Positions 46,701-58,700 of a stretch of DNA of 64,000 nt are shown here, piece after piece; the stretch's first letter is position 1; each line of letters begins with the position of its first letter. The stretch spans positions 10,860,401-10,924,400 of the forward strand of contig CM034405.1 of the NCBI GenBank assembly GCA_019925095.2, in the 5' to 3' direction. The notes beneath the pieces are model-generated. The model ran no database searches, had not been told where the DNA came from, and saw nothing but the letters and a program-made list of their open reading frames with translations. The stretch comes from Dendrolimus kikuchii. Lineage: Eukaryota > Arthropoda > Insecta > Lepidoptera > Lasiocampidae. A program made the translations under genes and the position numbers.

Positions 46701-49700
46701 GGGCGCGATATATTTTATGTTATTTTATATATATATTTACATTTGTAATTTATTTTATTTTATGATGTGAGATGAATGATTGAAGTGACGTGCGAAAGGG
46801 AACGCGCCGTCAGATTTCGAAGAATTTAAATATATCGAAGAAAAGTATGAATAGGTCGAAAGGAGGTTTACATCATTCAATAAATGTCACACACAATGAA
46901 AAAAATAACAAATAAGTATGTATAAATTATAAAAACTTTTTTCTAAATTAAGTTGTAAAAAGCGTACGGAACTGGAGTCCGTAGAGTTGTTATAAAAAAA
47001 AACCCGTACCCTTTGAGTGTGGGGTGTGTACGCTGACCACTAAGCTACGACGGCTTATATAGGAAATTGTTAATAACATAAATCGTTTCAAAATTATAAC
47101 AATATGCAACATTAGGTCAGAAAACGGCCTAAGTGGTGCTTGCTTCCCGGCCAGGATTCAAGCCCGTACCCTTTACACGCACACTTCGTATATATAATAA
47201 CGCAGACACAGAAACGAAAAAACAACACACACGGCACTAGTTAGGTTAATATATATAGGTATACACATAAGACATAACACACTGCACATGCACTTCCTCA
47301 CAACACCAGCATGTAACAGATACACTCTACATTAGTATAAGTTTAGTATTAAAATTAGAATAAATTAATATAATAAGTTATTCGTAAGGTACACCACGAC
47401 ACAAACATCATTCAATAAATGTCACACACAATGAAAAAAATAACAAATAAGTATGTATAAATTATAAAAACTTTTTTCTAAATTAAGTTGTAAAAAGGGT
47501 ACGGAACTGGAGTCCGTAGAGTTGTTATAAAAAAAAAACCCGTACCCTTTGAGTGTGGGGTGTGTACGCTGACCACTAAGCTACGACGGCTTATATAGGA
47601 AATTGTTAATAACATAAATCGTTTCAAAATGACTAGAACTGTAAAAACTATACGCCGTCCAACGGTTTATTTCATTTTTGACACGTCGATCATTGATCAA
47701 TTACTAAAGCCCTAAAGAGTTACTGAATCGATTTTATATAAAAATCTAGTTTCTTTTGGAATAAATTTTAATAACTTTTTAAATGAAACTTGACCTAAAA
47801 CAAAATACGTATTATCTCGATAAATGAATATAATAATGAATGATAATTACCTGCCAACTGTTTCGCGGACATTCTGGTACGGATGTTGTATGAAATTAGC
47901 AGCTTCTAATCGTTGGAGCAATAACGAAGCCAGCGGAGCAGTACGCCATTTTAAGGAACCTAATGCACCCTACAAAATATATAACATTATATATTTGTAA
48001 ATATGAAGTTATTAGTGTTCTATAGCCAAATCGAAAAAACAGAAATTTAAGCATCACTATCTAATCAACGGAAGCTTCCTGATCGCAATGCCAACTAGAA
48101 TCTGGCTAATGCAAGCAAAAATTGAAAAAGCGCGGCTTTAATAAATATCTATCTGCCAACTCCAAATTATCATACAGTATTTATACAATACGTAAACATG
48201 ATTTTCTTTTAATTCGGTATCTTTGTCCTGGTGCTTTTTTTCAAATTTGGAAATCATGCAAAGCAATAACTTGTGCATGTCACTTTTATTCATGTTTAAG
48301 CTCGTAAATGCAGTCATTATTATACTCTGATTTTTAATTACCTGAACTAAAATGACATCTGCGATCGACTTTTTTTTATTCATAAGTGACTTGTTGTCGA
48401 ATCAGTGCTCAAAGCTTGCAACATAAAAAAGGTCGATCACTGCAATATTTTTTTTATTCCAGGTAATTAAAAATTAGAGTATACATCAAAATAATAAAAT
48501 ATCAATAATAACGACAATGACAATAAAATGGCATTGACATGTGTATTAACATTACCGTGAAATAAGATTGTGAATAATTATTGTCTAGTTTTGTGAACCA
48601 AAATCTAGTAATTTGTTTCCGGTCTCTATATCTTACCATACATTGGTAGAATACCAAAATTACTTGTATGGTGTTTATGTCAAATTTTAATCAGTGGTAA
48701 GACAAATGAATATATAATCTAGTTAGACAAGAATCTGGCATTGGTGGGATTCTTTTATAAATAAGCTGACGGCCTCTGTTGTTGAGCGGGCTAAGCCTTC
48801 GCCTGCCAAGCTCACTGTTTCGATTGTTAGCATGGAAAATTTAAACAACTTTCTCAATGCATTATTTGCTATGGTCTGGGTGTCAGGGATCGGCCCCAGA
48901 GTAGTCCATTGTACATTCCCCATAACACAGGCGTAACTTGTTTAGCTTGGGGATATACAATGTGTGTTTGTCTGCCGATTATTTATCTATTATAGCACTT
49001 ACTTGTAAGGCGTACAGCCTTGCGCATACAACGAAAGAGGTGTCCTGATCTGGATCCGAGTCTGGGTCCGTGGGCGCAGGCACGCACAGCCTCAGCAGGC
49101 CTTCCAACACGCTCGCCCCTCGCCTTGGGTCCAGTTTCTCCACCCCGGTGGCAAGGCAAGTACCCCAATCCTCCATTGTTTCAGGAGTTACCGCTGTCAG
49201 TCCTGATGATATGATTATGAGAATTGTAAAATAGAAAAGTAACTAAATATGGGTTAGGATAAATAATAACAATTACTAAGATATGCCTGCGACTTCTTCC
49301 ACACTTGACTTGAAATTAATAAAGTGTTGTCTATCTATTTAATAATTTAACATTGAAAAATAAACTACTACTGTTGTTCGTGCCTACCCCGCAAGGGAAC
49401 TGGCGTAAAGTTATGTATGTATGTATGTAAAAATAAACTAATGTAATCAAGACAATCATTCCAGTGTAGCTTTACAACGTGCAAAAGTTAAGCAATGAAC
49501 ACACACCTGCATTGAGAATCTCCATAATGGAGTCATACATGCGCATGGCCTGCGTCCGGGTCCAGTATCGCGGGGCTCTGAGCGCGGCCGCAGCGACTTC
49601 GGCCGCGAACCGTTGCGGCGAATCCTGCGCATCGGCCGCGCACCGCACCGCGTGACGTAGGTATTTCTCCGCAACACGCATACCGAATTGGGCAAACACC

Positions 49701-52700
49701 ATCTAATCAAATAATAGGGACGCGGTCACATGTATTAATACACCTTAAAAAATTTACACATAGAAGAATAGGCATTAAAATAACATCTTATCATCTGACT
49801 TTTAAAATATTATGATAGAAATAATTTAAATTACTTTTCAAGCAATAATAGAAAAAAGTGATCTGTACATTTGACTAGACTTGAAATATAAGTAAATTGG
49901 AAAAACCCCGAAAAAAATTAGCCATTTTTAGTGGTTTTTCGCAATTGACTCAAAATTTTGAGAATGTACGAGCCAAACGGAGCTTCAGATGCAGATTCAA
50001 CTCATCGAAATACATGTAGGCAGGTGGGTCTGGTCAAAGTATAAACCACTTTTTCAGTTGATTAGTCTGTTCACTCCATTATTGCTATTATGACTCTTAT
50101 GAAACGAATATTTCACTCATGAAGGCTAGTCTTGTGCTTATTCGGTCATCGACTCGATGAACTGGTTTACCTTAATCAGTATTATTATTAACTATTAGTA
50201 TTATTCAGTCATTAAGTTTTTTCTATCTTCTTTGTTGGCAACCAAATCACGGTTCTTATTCTCTTCATTGTTCATAAACTACACAAGACTAACATATGCT
50301 AGAGATAAAAAGGACAATCTCTATGTTAAAAAAATATTCATGGAGGCATTAAATTGGGTGCATTACTATGGAGTTATCTCCAGTGCAAACATCTTAGAAC
50401 GCAACTTATTTGACCATTTGACACGTATTTTACTTATTTCAGCATCACTTGCTGGGTAGAAGTGACGGAGTGAATTTAGCAGGTACAGATAAACAAACTA
50501 CACTAGCGTCATTCTAGTCGATTTTGAAACTTCATTCACTTCTTTTTAAACTCATTAGATCTTTCTGACTTTCATCCATATAGATAGTTTCTAAGAAAAA
50601 TGGCTATTATAAATAAGATGAATGTATAAAGACAAAATAAGAAGTTCCTTACCCTGAATACTGAAAACCGTACACCATTGAACTTATCTTTGCCCTTCTT
50701 TTCCTCCACTGTTAGGAAAGACACGAGTTTCTCAATGTTGGCATCGTTGTTGAAGAACTCATACAAATAACGTTCGCCTTCTTCCATATCTTCAGGATTT
50801 ATGTCCGCGAAATACGGCTGTTCACTTACAGGTGCTGCCACCTAATAAAAAATATAATAATGAAAATGACTTTTTCAATTCTCATATTCTGAAAGTACGG
50901 TTGGAGTTGCCTGATAACAGTGATGAAAATTGTACTTTTCGTCATTGAGAAACGATTATCCCTGGTCATTCCAACTTTTTTCAGCCACTCGCGTTAAATC
51001 GCGGCATAAATTATAATTAAAAAAATTACAAAAAATGTATAACATCATTTTATACTTCTAAATTACTTTTCACTAAATTATTATTTAATTTGCACAATTT
51101 TGAGCTAAATATTGACTACCAACAATGACAAAAGATACCGCTGGTAGAATGTCACAGACAAAAAAAAATACTTGTCGTTTCATATGTGATATATTAAATG
51201 AGTACATCAGATTTAGGAACGGATTTAACACCTGATTTCATTAGAGAAGTAGTTATTGGTGTAACTAATCAGTTTTATTTACTTTCCTCATATTCGAAAT
51301 GAAAAACAGTGTTAACATCGGATGAAAGGCCGATTTAGGCACTCGAACTATTAGCGCCCTCTTTACGCTCGTGTGCTATACCATTTCATGCCTAAATCGG
51401 TCATTTTCCCCTCTCGTCTCCTATTTTTATTGTGAAGCTGGCAAACAGGTAAATGGCTCATCTAATGTAAAGTGGTTACCGTCGTTTGTAACTTTGCAAC
51501 ATAAGGGGCGCAACCAACGCCGTTGCCAGCCTTTACGATGGGTAAAAGTGGATTCGATAAAAGGGATGAGATAGAATGGGATACAGGTGGTGGGATAAGG
51601 GAATGTAATAGGCAGATGGAATAGGGGAATGGAGTAGAGGGATGGGATAGGGAACATAGGATAGGAGGAGGAAGTAGGCCATCGGAACACGACCAAAAGG
51701 TCAAGTGGCGTAACCCATTGTTTAAACAATAATTACAATACTTATTGTTATAATATTTTAAAAGTATGATGGAATCTTGGTGGACGCTCAGTTAGTGCAG
51801 GGTCTTATAATAATATTTTTTGGTGAAAATATTTTTTTCGTCAAAATTGTCACATTTTTTATTTATTTACGGTCTTCAAATCTGAACATATTAAATAACA
51901 TATTTACAAAAATTACGGAAATAATATTATACAATGTTTAGAATGAGTTCTTCTATATGAAGACACAGCTTGCTGTGATGTATGTAGTACTAAAATACAA
52001 TACTAATATCAATTATATTACTATTGTGTAATAATTTTGACGAAAAAAATAATTTCACCAAAAAATGTAGTTACGAGGTCCTGCACTGACGCCGACGATA
52101 TGTAAATAATTTTAGAGCTTGGTGTGTCAGTTATCCAATTTGACATCAAAGACATTTTTGATAATTTGACAGCTACATACAATGGTATATAGTTACCTCA
52201 AGCTGCTCAGGCCATGAGTAAAACCCGTAAATGGGATTTCTTAACCATGGTCGATCCCATTCTTCGTCCGTTTGCGGCGACTGGCCTTCAGACCATATTG
52301 CCCATTCTAAGTCCTTTCTATATCCTACGAAAGAAAACAAATATAACAAGATTTTTTTTAGAACTACAGCATATTTGAGAACTTCTTTTAGCATTTCTAG
52401 GAATAATAAAGTTATTTTTAAGAGATAAAGATATTTTTTTATATTAGAAGTCGTGTAGACTTCCTACCGCTTTTGAAACCGAAGTTTACTTACTCAAAAC
52501 AGCTCTGAAACGACTCGTAACACCAACTAAGCCTTTCTAATTCTAATTTCTTTATTTGCTTTATCTCGAGGGGGACCTGACAATTCAAATTGTCAAGACT
52601 GTTTTTTTGCTTTAATGCTACTTCCTGGTTTTTCCTCGACTTCTTTAGGTTATAGGTGGATTTTATCTATTTTTTATTATTTTAGTCTTTCTTATTAATA

Positions 52701-55661
52701 TAAAATATACTGGATAATAATGTTTCTTATGTTATTTTAAATATTTATTGCCTGATATAGGCAAGCAGATAGGTGACCCACATGATGGAGTGGTTATCGT
52801 CGCCTAAGGAAGTGAAAATAAACGTAATTAATAGGTGCGAAGAAAACGCTTTACCAGGAATTAGGATAGGATAGGATAGCGGAAGTGGAAACTGAGCCAC
52901 CAGAACTAAATATAATTATAACATACATACAAACTTAAATCCTAATATATTACTGCATGATTTTAATATTTCTATATTACCTGGTATATGTTTTTCGGGC
53001 TTCGGTACTCTAGCAACCTCATACGGATCCACGGTGATTTTCTTCAACTTTCTTTTCCGCTGTTTCAAAGCATAGTGTGTGAGACGGTGGGCCGTACGTC
53101 GTACGGCGATGTCGTCGTGTATTAATGATTGCACCATCAATTTAACCGCACGTGGCGGATATGGCGTTTGTACGGACGGACAGTATGTCAACATTTGCAT
53201 AGCAATTTCCAGACGGCGCCATTGGCTATGAATATTTAATATAGTTTTATTTTAATTATTCGGAACAATAAACAATGACGCATAACTATTTATTAATATG
53301 AGAAAGAAAATTCGCCAAGTTGTGACATACACTCACTCACTCACATACATCCTCACCATACATACAGAGAGGACATATAAGGCGACGTTCTAATTGGCAA
53401 GGATCGTACGATGACACACGATGCGTTCTCGTCATGCGATGAAAATGATAGTACGATGATTCAACAGGGGTCCTAATAGATCGGACGATGCTCACCGTGC
53501 CAGAAGCCAGGTGGGTTTTATCCGTCTGGATGGCTACCATCCCTGGTCTAGAGTATGCCTCCATAACAAACTTGAGTTGTGTTTGGTGTCGCAAGTGTCT
53601 ATAGGCGATGGCAACCGCTTTCCATGAGGTGGGTAGCCTGCCTGTCTGCTAAACTTGTACAATAAAAAAATAGCACAACGCCTTAAACACTCGTTTTCTG
53701 AGTTAAATTTCCTTTTTGATTTGTTAGATTTGGTTTGTTTGTTATTATTTCTTTTTTGATTTAGACAACTTCCTTTCTCTTTACTTTTTTATAAACAAGC
53801 TAAGCAGCCGTTTATTGACGAGTTATATTGTGGTCAAATTTAACGAGAATATGTTGCGGTCGAAGACAAAAGATTTTTTTCTTGGTTTCGGTTTTAGTCG
53901 GTAATATATTTACTCTGTACTAAATCTAAAATGTCCGTGATGTTACCTAGCTGTTTTTTTTATCAGGAAATAAAGTTTATTATTATTAGAGATGTGCCGA
54001 TTATGAGTTTGGCCAACTAGCCGACTAGTCGGCCGATTAGTCGGCCAAGCCGATCACAGTTTCGGGGATTTCCGTGTCCCTTCGTTTATAGCTAATTCGC
54101 GCGCAAGTCGCAACCACCGCAAGCGAGCGTGTCTGTTTACTTCGCATTGTTTCTTGATTTTTACTTTTGTAAAGGTCAGGGCGGTGTTATTGTGTAAAAA
54201 AAAATGTTTAAAGATAATACTGTTATTGTTTATTAAGGTGAAAGAGCTAAATTAAAATTTAATCATGTCAAAAAGAAAGTCTCGTGTATGGATTACAATG
54301 TATTAGTAAAGTATAGATTATAAACTACAAAGTAAGAAGCCGGATAGTCGGCGTTCTTTGCCGAATAGTCGCCGACTACGGTAGTGGCCGGATAGTCGGC
54401 ACGTCTCTAATTATTATCTACTTTGGTAGTATAATATGCGTAACGGTAAACATCCCAGGAGACTTTTTGTCGTGCAAAATCTCGCAAACTACCTTGGACA
54501 AGCACATCAAAAACAGCCTCTCTTTTCCTATTACGTATATTAAATTGTATTTATATTAGAAAAATTTATATTTAATTCCTATAAAAATACATTACATGAA
54601 CGAATTATATGAATCACTAGTATGACAGAAATGACATTAATAAATGATAATTTTGTTTACCAGACTTTTAAAGCATTCTATAAAAATAGAATAACATTTA
54701 TTTTATTTTATTATAATAATTAGTAAACGTATTAAGACTGTAAGACTGCTTATAGTTAACAAACCATTAGGTAGTCTTGTAGTTTAAAGTGATTGCTTTC
54801 CTTCACTGTATATCAAGAGCACTTTGTAATGTACAAAGGTTTGGTTTGGTCTCGAAGATTATCCACTTTTATATTCATTAACTTACATATTTGGCGTTTC
54901 AGCAACATCCACAAGTTCGTTGATAAGCGCCATATACATTTTAGTCGCCTCTTCAGATGTTTCAATTTCTTTATTTACAGCGTTTTTGAATGCTTTTGCA
55001 AAATTTGGATCATTGAGCACTGATTCGCTAAGGAGACGCGCAGCTGCTTCTACGGCCGATTGAGATATTGTTAAGTGTGTATTCACAGCAGGAAAATGAC
55101 GGTGCAAGTTATCACTGAAGGCTTGTTCCAATCTAAAAATTATAAGGAAATAGATAACTCTTTATTGTACAACAAAGCAAAAATAACCTTATAAACTGAA
55201 ACTATATCTAATTATTTATTATTGTAATTATTATAACCCTAGTATTTATTATATCTATAAACTTGAGAATAGATTGATCTCCCAAAGAAACTTTCATCCC
55301 CTATTTTAACCCGTTTTACTTTTATTTATATATCTTCCGTCTATTTATCTGTAAACCACATAAATGGCCAAAATTACCAAAATGATCCAAATAACCAAAA
55401 TGACGAAAATGGCAAATGACAAAAAACCTATCCTATTTTCTGGGATAACCTTTACATAAATCTATCCCATTATCCGGGATGAAAAGTATCCCTTGTCTAT
55501 CCTCGGTGTTAAAACTACATATAAACCCAATTTCAGACAAATCGGACCAATAGTTTTTCCATAAAAGTATAACAAACAGAGACAAATATATTTTTATCCC
55601 GGAGACTATCCCATTTTTCGGGATAAAAGGTATCCTATGTTCATCCTCGGTATATATATAT

Positions 55662-55754
<93 letters not shown>

Positions 55755-58700
55755 TTCGTAGTATTAGTAGAGTTTCAGCCAAATCGGTCCAGAGTTTTAC
55801 CGTAAAACAGAAGGACAGACCGAGTTACTTTCGCATTTATAATATTCGTCACCTTAAAGTCGACTTTTGCTTGCATGGGTACAAGAAACAATACTGTCAA
55901 CATTTTAATAAATGTTACTTTTATAAAATATAGAAACGTGAAAAACGAAAATTGCTTAGTTGACAATGACTGACGCTGAGATTAACAATAAGAAACAAAG
56001 AGCATAAAATCACTACGCTGAACGTAAATATTAATACCAATAAAAAGGTTTTACATGTCTCAACAATCTTCTTAGACAAGATAGACAATCAAACAACTTT
56101 GATCTAAGTAATTTTAAACTTTATTGACAAATACTTAAACATAATTTTCTGTGTAACAATCTGTTCTGTCTTAGTTTGAAACGTTAAATGAATCAATTTG
56201 AAAATTGGCGAATATTTTCATACCACGACTGTACAAATGGCGGTATTATCGTTAAAACGCGATTTCTTCCAGACAACACCAGGTATTAATTGAAATTATA
56301 ATGGAGATATTTTATGTACAATGAAACTTATACAATGATTCTAACAATTATAATTGAATGAAACTTTTTGTGTTTATCAAGGAGGACAAACATTGAGGTA
56401 GTTTGGTAGCGGCAAGACTAAAACCATGTTTCTTAAATCACCCAAGTTAGCTTCGTAGAACAGTAGATGAACTGACGCTGCAACCATGTCTGGTGTAGGT
56501 ACAATAGTTATAAATTGTGTCGTTTGTGTAAGAAAGGTTGTATGTTTATGTTGAAAATATCAATTGCATATTGAAGAGCTTTTTTGAGTTGCCTAAAATT
56601 CCCGTCTTTAATCAAAATACCTACTTTAACTATCAATTAAAAACAAATATTGATACAAATTGTTCAAAGTTCTGTAGCTAGCTAGAACCATAAAACACTC
56701 TTAAAATTAACCTAAATGCACATCAGTATACAATCGATACTTACTATTCCTTTGTCTGAGTTATCAGTAGCTCCGTTTCCGTCACCTTCATGCGAGTGAT
56801 AACTAGTGACGTACTTAGGATTGGTTTCGCTCACATTATTAGCAAGCGAGACCAAGGACTGGTTGTGTAATTGAACATAATTTAGGACGTCAAATCCTAT
56901 AATTTAGATGTATCTTAAAATCATAGAAGCTGTATACCTATTGATATAAGTTCTTTTGTTCGCCTGAAGTTATAGGCGGAAGGGTTTAAGAAAATGTTGG
57001 CTGAACAACAACAGATAAAAAGACGTTTTGCCTCAATATCCAAGCACAACGACTGGTAGTTCGAATTTCGCTGTTTGCCGCCGAAATCCCCAAACTTATT
57101 AATAAATGCTAAAAAAAGGAACAATTATCGTTGAGTTTCATAGTTACCTCAAAATGCTAGGTTTTTCACTTAAGGGAGCTTTGAGTATAGCTGGCCACAA
57201 AGTTCGCACAACATCCCAATCCTGCTTGGCTACAAGTGGGCCTGTGCGTGGTCCCAACATAATGAATAAGACACCTTTGTGGCGAGCATGCCATTCGTCG
57301 CCTTCGCCACCTTCAGCCAACAATTGGGCCAATCTTGGCACCAATGCACGATATGAATAAGGGTAGTGGCTTAACATCCAATACAGACGCATCTGTGATA
57401 AGATGCGAACCTGAAATTATATCTCAAGTTAAAGAATGTGTTAACATCCATTGTCGTTATGTGAAAGCCTTTGAACTTTGCACTTATGATTGAAGATTTG
57501 AGAGGACTAAGATTAATGTGTCTTTATGCTCTTATAGCAATAAGAAGGGATTAAAACCCATGAGTAAATAATGTCAAATTGGAAGACTGGTGGATATAAG
57601 AATAAAAGTAGACAAAAAAGAAATGAATGGATTGTTTGAAAAATGACAAGAATAATTTGTAGTGTGACAGAGGGGTGTATGTTAGAATCGAGGAGTATGG
57701 AATAAAGTAATAATGTGTCGACTCCAAATCATTGTGAAAATGGGAAATATAATAGCTTTTTATGATACTAGTATGGTAAGTTGGTTATTACAAACTAGTA
57801 GTATAATGTAAGTCCAAGACGAATTCGAGGTGTTAACATAATCACGAGAACTATTAGCGCCCTCGCTACGCTCGTGCGCCAATCTACCTCAGCCCTAAAT
57901 AGGTCACTATCTGCTCTCGTGTAACAATCTACTATTTAATATATAACAGGAGATCGAGTGATACAGTCGCCAATCTGAATTCAAATTGTATTGGACAAAT
58001 ACAAAGGTTATATTGGTCTTTCTAAGATGGGGTACACGAGCTTAACAATGGACACTTATGGACTGGTATTATTTTAAAAGGTAAAAAGCACCTCAAATGA
58101 ACGTGCATGTATGTATGTATTTATGATATTATTAATGAAAGTAGACGAGGCGAAAGATGTGCCAAGATCATAGAAGTAGAGATGCAGTTTCGGCCTATCT
58201 CTATCACACCTGTTTCCCATAGGGGCAGACAGAGACGATAGATAACTATATGCATTATAGATATGTATGTATGTTTGTTTTAAATTATTTATTGTCTACA
58301 CTGGCACTGTACATGTCTTAATATTTTCCTTCGCCTAGAGAGTTGCCTGGAAAAGATTGCTTTAAGCGATAATCAACATTTATTGTATCTAGTTTTTAAG
58401 AAGGTAGTTTTAATTTTTGGTGAACACTAATATGTAATATTAATAAAGTGTTAGAAATTTGAACAACACTCACTGAACTATAAGTATTAATTGCCAAATC
58501 AAAGAGAGCATGAAGGGCTTTCAACGCTGATGGAGTGATGCCGCCTTCGCAGATGAGGTCCAATCGCGAATCATCGTGGAGCCTCGCTGCGTCTGCGGAC
58601 AACGTCCTGAGGCGATAATCCGCTCCTTTCGTCTTCCCTTTTGGCCCCCCTCGGCCGTCAAAGGCGCGCTCCAAAGCGCTGTACGAACGCATCCTGGCCT

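Larger units (their letters stand above)
42235..46872 (-). mobile_element. LTR retrotransposon with unrecognised coding
   Basis: Two LTR-like direct repeats, 42235-42680 and 46446-46872, share TG/CA ends (TGCGGCGGCGCTGGG to GGAGGTTTACA) and differ by small indels. In minus-strand sense, the sequence just inside the right-hand LTR reads CCAAA then TGGTATTCGAGCCGGAT, a primer-binding-site-like match similar to that of the BEL/Pao element. Internal minus-strand frames form a chain (45868-44220) broken by frameshifts; no reverse transcriptase, protease or integrase motif was found, so this may be a non-autonomous element. The flanks (CTTAG on the left, TCATT on the right) do not match, so no target duplication supports the ends. 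The element enlarges the PSME4 intron between exons 12 and 13. Confidence 0.75.
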
